Origin: Bermanella marisrubri
Lineage (GTDB): Bacteria; Pseudomonadota; Gammaproteobacteria; Pseudomonadales; Oceanobacteraceae
Direction: 5' to 3'
NCBI RefSeq assembly: GCF_012295615.1
Contig: NZ_CP051183.1
Location: forward strand, 3,437,001 to 3,501,000
Length of the DNA stretch: 64,000 bases
The position numbers were made by a program, and so were the translations under genes. Below, piece by piece: positions 19,363-28,126 of this stretch. Below the pieces are notes generated by a model. It searched no databases, was not told the DNA's origin, and was given only the letters and a program-made list of their open reading frames with translations. Position 1 is the stretch's first letter. Every line of letters starts with the position of its first letter.

Positions 19363-19743
19363 TTACTTTACGTGGTCGCGGATAGCTCCTAATAACTCTT
19401 CTTTACTGAATGGCTTAGTCAGATACTGATCTGAACCTACAATTCGGCCCTTGGCCTTATCAAATAGGCCGTCCTTACTGGACAACATAACCACTGGCGT
19501 GTCTTTAAAATTAGAATTATTTTTGATCAAAGCACAGGTTTGATAGCCATCGAGTCGAGGCATCATGATATCGACAAAAATGATATTAGGTTGGTTATCG
19601 GCAATCTTTGCCAAAGCATCAAAGCCGTCTGTGGCGGTAATTACACTACATCCGACTTTCTTTAATAAGGTCTCAGCGGTGCGGCGTATGGTTTTACTAT
19701 CATCGATTACCATCACCTTAATGCTTTCAAAATTATCCGCCAT
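19363..19743 (-). CDS. pilG: PilG, single-domain response regulator
   Basis: A CheY-like receiver of 126 residues with the acidic pocket Asp14/Asp15, phospho-acceptor Asp58 (IIFVDIMMPRLDG) and the conserved Lys in YLTKPFSKEE. In P. aeruginosa, PilG promotes pilus extension through PilB and activates adenylate cyclase CyaB via FimV/FimL. It is the first gene of the pilGHIJK-chpABC operon and is divergent from gshB, exactly as in Pseudomonas. The 202-base intergenic region to gshB must hold both promoters. Confidence 0.94.
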   Translation of the reverse strand: MADNFESIKVMVIDDSKTIRRTAETLLKKVGCSVITATDGFDALAKIADNQPNIIFVDIMMPRLDGYQTCALIKNNSNFKDTPVVMLSSKDGLFDKAKGRIVGSDQYLTKPFSKEELLGAIRDHVK

Positions 19744-19945
19744 AAATCAGCCTATTGCAGGTCATTCTCGTTTATTATTGTTCGTGACAAGCCATTGAGT
19801 CACAACGCTACTTTGTACCATACTCGGGATGCGCATTCTATAGGGTTGTCGGCCATTTGCGAAGTGCTTAAAACAGTCTGATGCTCGTTTTTATTCATTC
19901 TGTAAGTACAATACCTGAAAACTAAGATTGGATTGGCGCAAGTAT

Positions 19946-20896
19946 ATGAGCATTAAAATCGGTATCATCATGGACCCAATTGAGTCCATTAGTTACAAAA
20001 AAGACACCACACTTGCTTTAATGGATGCCGCACAGCGTAAAGGCTGGCAGGTATATTATATGGAGCAAAGTGACCTTGCTCTTGAGCAAGGTCAAGCCAT
20101 GGCTAGAATGGCACCAATTAAAGTGTTTATGGATCCTGAGCATTGGTTCGAACGCGGTGAATATGAGTACCGGCCATTAAGCGATATGAATATCGTTATG
20201 ATGCGCAAAGACCCCCCATTCGACAACGAGTACATTTACAGTACATACATTCTGGAACGTGCCGAGCAACAAGGCAGCCTCATCATCAACAAACCGCAAA
20301 GCCTGCGCGACTGCAACGAAAAGGTCTACGCCACTGCTTTTCCAGAATGTTGTCCAGAAGGCTTAGTAACACGCAATGCTGAGCAACTTAAAGCCTTCCA
20401 TAAGAAACACAAAGACGTCATTTTCAAACCACTAGATGGCATGGGTGGCTCTTCAATTTTTCGCCTAAAAGAAGACGATCCAAACATCAGTGTCATCATT
20501 GAGACCTTAACCAAATTTGGCCATGAAATGATTATGGCGCAAAAATATTTGCCCGAAATCAGCAAAGGGGATAAGCGCATTCTTATGATTGATGGAGTAC
20601 CTGTTGAGCATTGTTTAGCACGTATTCCATCAAGCGGTGAAACTCGCGGAAACTTAGCTGCAGGCGGCCAAGGAGTAACACAACCCTTGAGTGATCGAGA
20701 TCGTTGGATTGCGGAAAAAGTGGGGCCTTATTTGAAGGAAAAAGGCCTGGTCTTTGTTGGCCTGGACGTCATCGGCGACTATTTAACGGAAGTGAATGTC
20801 ACCAGCCCCACCTGTGTTCGCGAAATATCAAGAGATTCAGGGCTTGATGTTTCTATGATGTTGATGGACGCGATCGAGAAGCGCCTAACGCAGTGA
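19946..20896 (+). CDS. gshB: glutathione synthetase
   Basis: Joins glycine to gamma-glutamylcysteine using ATP, the second step of glutathione synthesis. The 316-residue product has the family length; ATG at 19946 (MSIKIGIIMDPI) is chosen over a TTG 18 bases upstream because it gives the conserved N-terminus. ATP-grasp features are visible: IFKPLDGMGGSSIFR, a GDKRILMIDG strand, and the metal-binding end with GLDVIGDYLTEVNVTSPT. It is divergent from pilG and followed by a terminator-like hairpin before tonB. Confidence 0.96.
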   Translation: MSIKIGIIMDPIESISYKKDTTLALMDAAQRKGWQVYYMEQSDLALEQGQAMARMAPIKVFMDPEHWFERGEYEYRPLSDMNIVMMRKDPPFDNEYIYSTYILERAEQQGSLIINKPQSLRDCNEKVYATAFPECCPEGLVTRNAEQLKAFHKKHKDVIFKPLDGMGGSSIFRLKEDDPNISVIIETLTKFGHEMIMAQKYLPEISKGDKRILMIDGVPVEHCLARIPSSGETRGNLAAGGQGVTQPLSDRDRWIAEKVGPYLKEKGLVFVGLDVIGDYLTEVNVTSPTCVREISRDSGLDVSMMLMDAIEKRLTQ

Positions 20897-20934
20897 ATAG
20901 CCAATAACGCAGCATAAATCCGTTGATATGTGCT

Positions 20935-20963
20935 AAGAGTCGTAGCTTTGCTATGGCTCTTTT
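20935..20963 (+). terminator. intrinsic terminator after gshB
   Basis: AAGAGTCGTAGC (20935-20946) pairs with GCTATGGCTCTT (20950-20961) through a 3-base loop, with two G-U pairs, followed by a short T-run (20960-20963). It lies 39 bases after the gshB stop and 35 bases before tonB. Confidence 0.6.
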
Positions 20964-20997
20964 GGCAAAATATGGCTCAAATTTTGAGTGAGTCAAC

Positions 20998-21873
20998 ATG
21001 AGTCAAACCGCAGCCGTCAACGATTATGATCGCTTCAGCTTTGCTATCTTCCTAGCTGGCATTGTGCACCTGCTCATCATCTTTGGCATTGGCTTTGCTA
21101 TTCCGGAAAAACAAAATAGCGCAACCACTCTTGACGTCACACTGGCGCAAACCCATCAGCAGGACGCTCCTGATGAAGCCGATTTTCTCGCCCAAAGCAA
21201 TCAAGTTGGCAGCGGATCGTTAAACGAACGCGCAGAAATGACCACAACAGAGCTGGCTGATTATGCTGCAGAGGAAATTCAACGCACGCAACCTGTACAG
21301 CAAAAGGCCAGCGCACAAAAACCCGTGCCTCATGATCGCGCCAACATTACCTCCATCGACTCAGACTTTTTTGTTGATAGCCGTCGATTACAACAAGAAA
21401 TTGAAGCCTTTGACTTACCACAAGGGCCCACAAAAAGCCTGCTCGAGCGCAGCTTAGAGATTGCCAGCCTCGAAGCGAAACTGGATCGCCAACGCCAAAC
21501 GTTAAGCAAAAAGCCGCGCACTCGTAGACTGACTGCAACCTCTACCCGTCAGAGTAGCGACGCTTTGTATATGAACCAGTGGTTACGTAAAATCGAATCT
21601 GTAGGCAATCTCAATTATCCAGTGGAAGCAAAAAGACAAAACATCTCCGGCAGCCTACGCTTATTAGTATCGGTTCGCGCAGATGGTACTATCCACGAGA
21701 TGCAGATTCTCGAATCATCAGGACATAGCGTCTTAGACAATGCGGCCAAACAGATTGTGCGCCTAGCAGCACCGTTCGCGCCTTTCAGCGATGAAATGCG
21801 CAAGAACACCGACGTACTTGAAATTATTCGCACGTGGCAATTTAAACAAACTCTGTTTTCAACTAACAGCTAG
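20998..21873 (+). CDS. tonB3: TonB-family protein (TonB3-like)
   Basis: An energy-transducer-like protein of 291 residues. It has one N-terminal membrane helix (about 14-36, FAIFLAGIVHLLIIFGIGFAI), a charged periplasmic linker rich in Gln and Ala rather than the classical Pro-Lys repeats, and a C-terminal TonB domain with IESVGNLNYPVEA, GSLRLLVSVRADGTIHEM and LESSGHSVLDNAAKQIV. The same position next to gshB is held in P. aeruginosa by tonB3 (PA0406), which is needed for twitching motility, so a role with the divergent pil cluster is plausible. It may also power the TonB-dependent receptor in this window; the sequence cannot tell. Confidence 0.87.
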   Translation: MSQTAAVNDYDRFSFAIFLAGIVHLLIIFGIGFAIPEKQNSATTLDVTLAQTHQQDAPDEADFLAQSNQVGSGSLNERAEMTTTELADYAAEEIQRTQPVQQKASAQKPVPHDRANITSIDSDFFVDSRRLQQEIEAFDLPQGPTKSLLERSLEIASLEAKLDRQRQTLSKKPRTRRLTATSTRQSSDALYMNQWLRKIESVGNLNYPVEAKRQNISGSLRLLVSVRADGTIHEMQILESSGHSVLDNAAKQIVRLAAPFAPFSDEMRKNTDVLEIIRTWQFKQTLFSTNS

Positions 21874-21902
21874 CGTGCCAGTCAAAAATCTGAGGATCCT
21901 TA

Positions 21903-22460
21903 ATGGACTCTACCAGTAATTTAAAGCATCACCTCTTGCTCGCAATGCCCAGTCTCAGTGATCCGTATTTTGGTCACAGTGTTTGCTATATATGTGACCA
22001 CAATGAACAAGGCAGCATGGGCTTGGTACTCAACAAACCAATGGGTATTGAATTAACAGACGTATTATCTGAACTAGACATCGAAACCGACAAGCCCATT
22101 CACTTTCCTATCCTACAAGGCGGACCCGTCAGCCCAGAACAAGGCTTTGTGCTGTATCGCGGTAGCGAATCAGAATTACAAAATATGGTCATCAATGGTG
22201 ACATCCGACTCACCACGTCGAAAGATATTCTAAGTCAGTTAGCGCTCGGTTCTGGCCCTGATGATGTGCGAATTTGCCTTGGCTACGCCGGCTGGGAAGC
22301 CGGTCAGCTAGAGCAAGAATTAATACAGAATGCATGGCTGACCGTTCCTGCTGACGAAGAATTATTATTCCATACCCCCATGGATCAAATGCTAGAAAAA
22401 GCCGCCAGCAGAATTGGCGTAGACATGAGCCTTATCTCTGGTGAAGCTGGCCATGCCTGA
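21903..22460 (+). CDS. yqgE: YqgE/AlgH family protein
   Basis: A 185-residue cytoplasmic protein of the YqgE/AlgH family (UPF0301). It shows the family N-terminus HLLLAMPSLSDPYFGHSVCYIC, then GSMGLVLNKPMG, the GGPV block (LQGGPVSPEQGFVLY) and LGYAGWEAGQLEQE. AlgH affects alginate regulation in Pseudomonas, but its molecular function is unresolved. GAGGA stands 8 bases before ATG 21903. The 3' end overlaps the longest form of ruvX by 20 bases, the usual pairing in gammaproteobacteria. Confidence 0.93.
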   Translation: MDSTSNLKHHLLLAMPSLSDPYFGHSVCYICDHNEQGSMGLVLNKPMGIELTDVLSELDIETDKPIHFPILQGGPVSPEQGFVLYRGSESELQNMVINGDIRLTTSKDILSQLALGSGPDDVRICLGYAGWEAGQLEQELIQNAWLTVPADEELLFHTPMDQMLEKAASRIGVDMSLISGEAGHA

Positions 22461-22917
22461 CGATAAGCCGACAGAAAAAATCAAGCGCGTGATGGGTTTT
22501 GATTTTGGCACCAAGCGCATGGGTGTCGCCATGGGACAAAGACTTACGCAACAAGCACAAGGTATTAGCTGCATTAATGCCAAAGATGGGAAACCTAACT
22601 GGGAACAATTGGACGCATTAGTAGAAGAATGGCAACCCGACGGTTTTGTCGTTGGCCTTCCGTTCAACATGGACGGCAGCGAAAGCGACATGTCCCGTCG
22701 CGCCAATAAATTTAGTAAGCGTTTACATGGACGCTATGGCTTACCCAGCTATACAATAGACGAACGCCTAACCACATTTGAAGCCAAACACATTGCCAGA
22801 CAACAAGGACACAAAGGGCACTATAAATCAGACCCTGTAGATGAACTTGCAGCGCAATTTATTTTAGAAACATGGTTAAGTGAATTTCCTTTAAGCGAAC
22901 AATCACAAAATCAATAA
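22453..22917 (+). CDS. ruvX: RuvX/YqgF, RNase H-fold nuclease family
   Basis: A Holliday-junction-resolvase-like RNase H-fold protein, implicated in 16S rRNA 5'-end maturation. The motif GFDFGTKRMGVAMG holds the first catalytic Asp; VVGLPFNMDGSES and TIDERLTTFEA follow, and DELAAQFILETW holds the last acidic residue. ATG at 22453 gives 154 residues; an in-frame GTG at 22441 would add four. Either start overlaps the end of yqgE. It is followed after 27 bases by pyrR. Confidence 0.93.
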   Translation: MPDDKPTEKIKRVMGFDFGTKRMGVAMGQRLTQQAQGISCINAKDGKPNWEQLDALVEEWQPDGFVVGLPFNMDGSESDMSRRANKFSKRLHGRYGLPSYTIDERLTTFEAKHIARQQGHKGHYKSDPVDELAAQFILETWLSEFPLSEQSQNQ

Positions 22918-22944
22918 ATAGTACGCAGATTAGACGGAGCCAAA

Positions 22945-23466
22945 ATGGCCACAACCCAATCAAACCTGCAACCCACCGCGTTAATCAGTGATATGGCAAA
23001 CGCCATTCGCAATCAAGTGGATACAAATAGCAACGACGTTATCATAGTTGGTATTCACACAGGTGGTGCTTGGGTAGCACAAACTCTTCATCAAGAATTG
23101 AAGCTCAATACCGAGCTAGGTCTTTTAGATATTAGTTTTTATCGCGATGATTTCACACAAAAAGGCTTACACCCAGAAGTTAAAAGCAGTGAACTTCCGG
23201 AAGTAGAGGGCAAAACCATTATTCTTGTTGACGACGTTGTAATGTCAGGACGAACCATTCGCGCCGCCATGAATGAGTTATTTGATTATGGCCGTCCGCA
23301 AAAAATTCTACTGGCATGCTTGATCGATGTTGGCCAACGGGACTTACCGATTCAACCGGATATTATTGGCTCTCAAATTGAACTCCAAGCCAAACAGCGA
23401 GTAAAACTAAGCGGCCCAGATCCCTTGCAACTACACCTCATGAATATTGAAGAGAAACGCTCATGA
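22945..23466 (+). CDS. pyrR: PyrR, pyrimidine regulator / uracil phosphoribosyltransferase
   Basis: A type I phosphoribosyltransferase-fold protein of 173 residues with the PRPP-binding motif [18 protein letters not shown]. In Bacillus PyrR binds pyr mRNA and also converts uracil plus PRPP to UMP; in Pseudomonas it neighbours pyrB and regulates the operon. GGAG lies upstream of ATG 22945, and the stop overlaps the pyrB start (ATGA), a coupling seen in Pseudomonas. No separate leader with a PyrR attenuator is possible in the 27-base gap upstream, so any RNA target must be within the operon mRNA. Confidence 0.93.
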   Translation: MATTQSNLQPTALISDMANAIRNQVDTNSNDVIIVGIHTGGAWVAQTLHQELKLNTELGLLDISFYRDDFTQKGLHPEVKSSELPEVEGKTIILVDDVVMSGRTIRAAMNELFDYGRPQKILLACLIDVGQRDLPIQPDIIGSQIELQAKQRVKLSGPDPLQLHLMNIEEKRS

Positions 23467-24446
23467 ACCCCAGTGAAATACAGCTAAATCAGGAAGGCCG
23501 TTTAAAGCATTTTTTGACCACTGAAGGGTTAAGCCAGGAGATTCTCACCGAGATTCTAGACACCGCCGATAGTTTTATCGGCACTCAAGCGCGTAGTGTT
23601 AAAACGGTTCCACTATTGCGCGGCAAAACCGTCGTTAATTTATTTTTTGAAAACTCTACACGTACACGCTCTACTTTCGAACTCGCCGCTAAACGTCTTA
23701 GCGCTAACATTCTTAATTTGGATATCGCCCGCAGTGCAACCAGCAAAGGTGAAACCTTAATGGATACATTGTGGAATTTAGAGTCCATGTACAGTGATAT
23801 GTTTGTTGTTCGTCATGCTGACTCGGGAGCAGCCCACTTTATTGCTCAGCACATTACTCCGAATGTCGCTGTTATTAACGCCGGTGATGGCCGCCATGCG
23901 CATCCGACACAAGCCATGCTCGATATGCTGACCATTCGCCGTGAAAAAGGCAGCTTTAAGGACTTAAGTGTGGCTATCGTTGGTGATATTTTGCATAGCC
24001 GAGTGGCACGTTCACAAATTCACGCACTAAAAACACTGGGCGCGAGAGAAGTGCGTGTGGTCGGACCGAATACCTTGCTTCCCCATGACATCGAAAGCTT
24101 AGGTGTACGCGCCTTCAATAATTTAAAACAGGGTTTGAAAGGGGTGGATGTCATTATCATGCTGCGTCTGCAAAAAGAACGCATGCAAAACGCCCTCCTG
24201 CCGAGTGAATCGGAATACTACAAACTGTTTGGTCTTACGACTGACAAACTGGCATACGCCCACCCTGAAGCCATCGTCATGCATCCGGGGCCGATCAACC
24301 GCGGTGTAGAGATTGAAAGTGCAGTGGCAGACGGCCCGCAAAGCGTAATTTTAAAACAAGTGAGTAATGGCATCCCCATGCGCATGGCCGTCATGGCAAT
24401 GGCCATGAGTGGTCAAACACAAGAACTTGCGCAGGAGGAGGGCTAA
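23463..24446 (+). CDS. pyrB: aspartate carbamoyltransferase catalytic subunit
   Basis: Makes carbamoyl-aspartate in the second step of de novo pyrimidine synthesis. The 327-residue protein has the carbamoyl-phosphate motif [13 protein letters not shown], the [12 protein letters not shown] region and the later [11 protein letters not shown]. Its length and its neighbour, the inactive pyrC', are typical of the Pseudomonas class A ATCase, in which six catalytic chains need six PyrC' chains for assembly and no PyrI is used. It overlaps pyrR by four bases and is two bases from pyrC'. Confidence 0.97.
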   Translation: MNPSEIQLNQEGRLKHFLTTEGLSQEILTEILDTADSFIGTQARSVKTVPLLRGKTVVNLFFENSTRTRSTFELAAKRLSANILNLDIARSATSKGETLMDTLWNLESMYSDMFVVRHADSGAAHFIAQHITPNVAVINAGDGRHAHPTQAMLDMLTIRREKGSFKDLSVAIVGDILHSRVARSQIHALKTLGAREVRVVGPNTLLPHDIESLGVRAFNNLKQGLKGVDVIIMLRLQKERMQNALLPSESEYYKLFGLTTDKLAYAHPEAIVMHPGPINRGVEIESAVADGPQSVILKQVSNGIPMRMAVMAMAMSGQTQELAQEEG

Positions 24447-24448
24447 AC

Positions 24449-25732
24449 ATGAAAGTCACTCATCAGCATACTTTGCATATTAAAAACGGACGTTTACTAG
24501 ATCCAAAACAAAAACTCGACAAAGTCGCCGATCTCTTCATCGAAAACGATCGCATCGTGGCCATTGAAACAGCCCCTGCAGGTTTTAAAGCAGAAGAAAC
24601 CATTGACGCTCAAGGTAAGTTAGTGATTCCGGGCTTAGTTGATCGTCTTGCTTTTTTAGCGGAACCCGGATTCGCACAAAAGGGAAATATTCGCTCAGAA
24701 ACACAAGCGGCTGCTCGTTCTGGTATTACGATGTTATGCAGCGCGCCAGATACTAAACCAGTCGTAGATAGCGCCGCTGTGAGCAAAATGATTGTTGAAA
24801 AAGCCAAAGAAGCTGGTTTCACCCAAGTAAAACCTTTGGGTGCTTTAACTGCTGGTTTAGAAGGCGAACAGTTGAGTAATATGAACAGCTTGAAAGAAGC
24901 AGGCTGTATCGCATTGGCGCAATTAGATTACGCGTTTAAAGATAGCCACGTGATTAAACAGTGTTACCACTATGCGGCGGGCATGAACATTCCTGTGATT
25001 GTCACGCCACTAGATCAAGCATTAGCGCAAAGCGGCAATATGCATGAGGGCGCCACGAGCAGCCAGTTGGGTTTAGCCGGTGTAGCAGAAAGCGCCGAAA
25101 CCTGCGCACTCGCAACTCATCTTATCTTGGCCAAAGAAACCGGTATCCAACTTCACTTCAGTCGCATCACGAGTGCCAATGCCTTGAGCATGATTGAATC
25201 AGCACAAGCTGATGGTATAAGCGTTACCGCTGATGTGGCCTTGGGTAATCTAGTCTTCACAGACCAAGACAGTTATGGCTACGATAGCTTGATGCATGTA
25301 AAGCCTGTATATCGAAGCGACAAAGACCGTGATGCACTACTTGATGGTGTAGAGCGCGGCGTTTTGGCTATATGCAGCAACCATCGCCCTCATGAAATTG
25401 CTGCGAAAATGGCACCGTTTGCAGCAAGCGAAGCGGGCATTAGTTCACTGGATAGTTTCACTAGCGTGCTATTAGATTTAGTGAAACAGGGCAAGCTTTC
25501 TTTGGAAAGTGCCATTGCCAGTGTGACGCATATTCCAGCCCAGCAATTAGGATTAGCGTGCGGTACGTTAGCTTTAGAACACGAAGCCAGTTTGGCAATT
25601 ATCGATTTAGAAGCCACCAATAAAAACGAAACGCTTTATAGCCAAGGACGTAATAACCCTTGGTTAAACAAACCACTTTCTGGCGATGTGGTATGTACGA
25701 TTAAGCAAGGCAAAATTGTTTATCAGGCATAA
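24449..25732 (+). CDS. pyrC': PyrC', catalytically inactive dihydroorotase-like subunit of ATCase
   Basis: An amidohydrolase-fold protein of 427 residues. The zinc-binding HxH of active dihydroorotases, which should follow the PGLVD strand, is replaced by Leu67 and Phe69 (PGLVDRLAFLAEPG), and the fold otherwise continues normally (GALTAGLEGEQLSNM). This is the known state of the Pseudomonas PyrC' (pyrX) protein, which stabilises the PyrB dodecamer instead of cleaving dihydroorotate. A functional dihydroorotase must be encoded elsewhere. It is the last gene of the yqgE-ruvX-pyrRBC' run. Confidence 0.93.
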   Translation: MKVTHQHTLHIKNGRLLDPKQKLDKVADLFIENDRIVAIETAPAGFKAEETIDAQGKLVIPGLVDRLAFLAEPGFAQKGNIRSETQAAARSGITMLCSAPDTKPVVDSAAVSKMIVEKAKEAGFTQVKPLGALTAGLEGEQLSNMNSLKEAGCIALAQLDYAFKDSHVIKQCYHYAAGMNIPVIVTPLDQALAQSGNMHEGATSSQLGLAGVAESAETCALATHLILAKETGIQLHFSRITSANALSMIESAQADGISVTADVALGNLVFTDQDSYGYDSLMHVKPVYRSDKDRDALLDGVERGVLAICSNHRPHEIAAKMAPFAASEAGISSLDSFTSVLLDLVKQGKLSLESAIASVTHIPAQQLGLACGTLALEHEASLAIIDLEATNKNETLYSQGRNNPWLNKPLSGDVVCTIKQGKIVYQA

Positions 25733-25766
25733 TCACTTCGCTTTTAATTGATACGTTTAAGCTCAA

Positions 25767-25803
25767 CACTTGGCGTCCTGCCAAGTGATGCCGCTCAAGT
25801 GAG
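25767..25803. repeat. palindromic intergenic repeat with TCC loop
   Basis: CACTTGGC/GCCAAGTG (25767-25774 and 25780-25787) encloses GTCCT, followed by ATGCCGCTCAAGTGAG. The layout of a stem with TCC in the loop followed by ATGCCGCTC is shared with 29093-29130. It lies between the convergent pyrC' and DUF3047 genes and may also act as a terminator. Confidence 0.55.
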
Positions 25804-25852
25804 TTGCTACATTGATTTCACTTTACGACTTGCGAATTCCTATTTTGCAATC

Positions 25853-26524
25853 TTACTTAATCGCTAGGGTTTCCATATCGCCATAATAACCAATGGCATG
25901 GCCTTGAATGTGATCGCTATCGGTTTGCAAACGAATGAAGTCTAACTCTTCGATGCTCTCATCAAATACTTGCTGCCAATCCTTTTGCACATGACGCTGC
26001 AAGGTTTGCCATTCCATAGGTTGCTGATCTTCACCGCTCACCACGAGTACCTGATTGTTTTTATCTAACTGCCAATGGCTGCCAATAGGCTCACGACTAG
26101 ACCAAACATAATGCAATTGCTTAGGGTCGCCAAAAACGGGATCGATACCTACTATTACTCGCAACGCAAAATCGTCACCATCAGGCTTGGTTTCGTTCTG
26201 ATTACGCTCATGGGTAGCAAGTCCGCTTTCATCCACACGTGTGCGATACGGCACCTTGTCGACGGTCCATTGCCAGCGCAATACTGGGGTTTTATTGAGG
26301 TTAATACTGTCACTGTATTCTAGGGCAGAGGCAGATGCCAAGCTTTCAGCGCGAATAACCACGCCTTGCTCGATATCCATAATCTGACGATATTGGGTTT
26401 CACCAACAAACTTAATATTTTGCCAGTTACTCAGATTACCTTCGATGAGAATTGGGTCGCTGTGACTCTGCATCGCTTGTATTAGCGTCGCACAAACGAA
26501 CAATAGGGTTATGCTAGGCTTCAT
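25853..26524 (-). CDS. secreted DUF3047 family protein
   Basis: A 223-residue exported protein with signal peptide (MKPSITLLFVCATLIQAMQSHS). It matches the DUF3047 family pattern: a GNLSNWQNIKF opening, the LRWQWTVDKVP strand, GDDFALRVIVGI and a closing IQGHAIGYYGDMETLAI. Members are periplasmic and their function is unknown; the predicted fold is a beta sandwich resembling carbohydrate-binding modules. It is a lone gene convergent with pyrC'. Confidence 0.8.
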   Translation of the reverse strand: MKPSITLLFVCATLIQAMQSHSDPILIEGNLSNWQNIKFVGETQYRQIMDIEQGVVIRAESLASASALEYSDSINLNKTPVLRWQWTVDKVPYRTRVDESGLATHERNQNETKPDGDDFALRVIVGIDPVFGDPKQLHYVWSSREPIGSHWQLDKNNQVLVVSGEDQQPMEWQTLQRHVQKDWQQVFDESIEELDFIRLQTDSDHIQGHAIGYYGDMETLAIK

Positions 26525-26665
26525 CCTTGCCTCACTCTTATTATGATTATTGTAATGAGACGCAGCAGCCTATCTTTCCGATTGTCGAGTCACAAGGGCC
26601 AAACCTGTCTCTGCAGAAAAGATGTCCGAACTTGACCACACCTCATAATCCAGATGTGAACAGAA

Positions 26666-26691
26666 ACAAAAAACCCAGCCGAAGCTGGGTT
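26666..26691 (-). terminator. intrinsic terminator of the SutA-like gene
   Basis: On the minus strand AACCCAGC/GCTGGGTT (8-bp stem, CGAA loop on the plus strand) is followed by a T-run (plus-strand A-tract 26668-26673). It lies 37 bases after the 26728 stop. Confidence 0.85.
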
Positions 26692-26727
26692 GTGGATGTA
26701 GATATTAAATACTGAATAAATTGCCAA

Positions 26728-26979
26728 TTAAATTGGACGCGAACCATAGTTAGATTGTGGCTTACGCGGCGGATCTGCCATCACGTTCGGCTCCACTTCA
26801 TTTATGCTGCCGCCTTGGGCCAAAAACGCTTCTACATCACCACTCATTTTGTCGCGTAGCTTTTGACGAGAGGCTATAGAGCGATGCACGCCTTCTTCAG
26901 GGCTCCCCATATACTCCAAATCTGGAGTGTATTCATCGTTTTCATGAGCTTGAATTTCGATTTTCTCGGACTTGGGCAT
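26728..26979 (-). CDS. sutA: SutA-like RNA polymerase-associated regulator
   Basis: A small acidic-then-basic protein of 83 residues. The C-terminal half (EAFLAQGGSINEVEPNVMAD followed by PPRKPQSNYGSRPI) resembles the conserved end of P. aeruginosa SutA, a slow-growth regulator that binds RNA polymerase and raises rRNA and ribosomal gene transcription. The N-terminus here is acidic but shorter than in SutA. Genomic context supports the call: in Pseudomonas the gene sits close to ubiK, amtB and glnK, and here amtB-glnK is 2.3 kb away. A strong GGAG precedes the ATG. It has its own terminator. Confidence 0.62.
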   Translation of the reverse strand: MPKSEKIEIQAHENDEYTPDLEYMGSPEEGVHRSIASRQKLRDKMSGDVEAFLAQGGSINEVEPNVMADPPRKPQSNYGSRPI

Positions 26980-27214
26980 AGCTTTCTCCTCTCCCGGAAT
27001 CCTTTTGTTTAGTTAAGTCGAATAAATATATAGTTCAGGAGTTTTGCTCTGTCAGATAATTATTTATACGAAATATCACTAAAGAACTGATTTTGAAAAA
27101 ATCAAAAAGAATATTAGACAAAACTAGTCAGCATTTTGGTGTTTACATTTCAGCTTTGGAAAAGGTTGGCACAAGGGAGAGTAAAAGGCTTTTGCCTACT
27201 TTATTGGCACAAAA

Positions 27215-27233
27215 AAGGCGCCCCTGGCGCCTT
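27215..27233 (-). terminator. intrinsic terminator of the TorF-like porin gene
   Basis: AAGGCGCC/GGCGCCTT (27215-27222 and 27226-27233) with a 3-base loop; on the minus strand it is followed by T6 (plus A-tract from 27211). It lies 25 bases after the porin stop. Confidence 0.88.
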
Positions 27234-27258
27234 ATAAAGAATATTTTAGAACTGGGGG

Positions 27259-27879
27259 CTACCAATCAAATTGGCGAGATAGACCCAATACCAGTGAGTT
27301 GCCTTTATCGTCATGACGCGTCACATTCACTTCAAAATCCACGCGCCCGGGCAGCGCATGCACATAACTAATGCCATAGTTATAGGTCTCGTCTAGCTGT
27401 TCTTGCTCAGGGTCTAATAAACCGACGGTGAAGACTAAGCCACTATTTCCCCAGAAATCGTAATTGGCTGCAATCTCATGGTACTGATAGGTTTCATCTT
27501 CATCTTGATAGGTGCTTAAGCGATAAGCATCCCAAGCGAGATTTAGGTTATATTCGGTATTGTCTGGTTTATCTTCGCTGCGCTCATAAGTGATGGCACC
27601 TAACCCAACCGCAACATTCCACAGGTTAAAAGACACACCAGCGTATGCATTGGCCTCTGACGTATCAAAATCCTCAATACTGCCCGTATAGGCCCAAGCA
27701 CCCGCATAAATGCCCCATGGACTGGTGTAGTCCACACCACCATGAACGACGATATCTTGATCGCTCTGCTTTACACCGCGGAACATGTATTTGGTAGCCG
27801 TACCAATATTGCTGGTCAGTTCGGCTTGTGCGGCAAACGTAAAAAACGCTGTGGATAAAACCAATAAATATTTGAACAT
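27259..27879 (-). CDS. TorF-family putative porin (Gcw_chp type)
   Basis: An exported outer-membrane beta-barrel of 206 residues if started at ATG 27879 (MFKYLLVLSTAFFTFAAQA is the signal peptide); an ATG 18 bases upstream is the alternative. The mature start LTSNIGTATKYMFRGVKQSD is the signature of the TorF/Gcw_chp family (TIGR02001), followed by amphipathic strands and the terminal LGLSRQFDW ending in an aromatic residue. Family members form small outer-membrane channels of unclear substrate. A second, more distant member lies in this window at 31.0 kb, in the ammonium operon. Confidence 0.85.
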   Translation of the reverse strand: MFKYLLVLSTAFFTFAAQAELTSNIGTATKYMFRGVKQSDQDIVVHGGVDYTSPWGIYAGAWAYTGSIEDFDTSEANAYAGVSFNLWNVAVGLGAITYERSEDKPDNTEYNLNLAWDAYRLSTYQDEDETYQYHEIAANYDFWGNSGLVFTVGLLDPEQEQLDETYNYGISYVHALPGRVDFEVNVTRHDDKGNSLVLGLSRQFDW

Positions 27880-28126
27880 GGAGACTTTTCTTATCATTAA
27901 CGAACGGCGCGCACTATAACACATTCCTTTTCCGCAAAGCGAAAATCAAAACGAAGATGTGTCACTAAAACGCAGGATTCTCCATGTTAAGGCAGATACA
28001 TCGAGGAAAGGTTCCAAATTCATAATGAGCCTTCGACAGTCCGTTCCAACGAGGCCCCTAGTCAGCCTGTTCTGCCTCACGTACATTGGAAGACTTACAA
28101 CATAATAATAACAAATAAGGCCATTT

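Noticed and set aside
22918-22944. PyrR attenuator ahead of pyrR
   Set aside because: The gap is only 27 bases and contains no hairpin or terminator.
27093-27371. 92-codon plus-strand frame between the SutA-like and TorF-like genes
   Set aside because: Basic and repetitive, runs through the terminator hairpin and into the 3' end of the porin gene, and lacks a good ribosome site.
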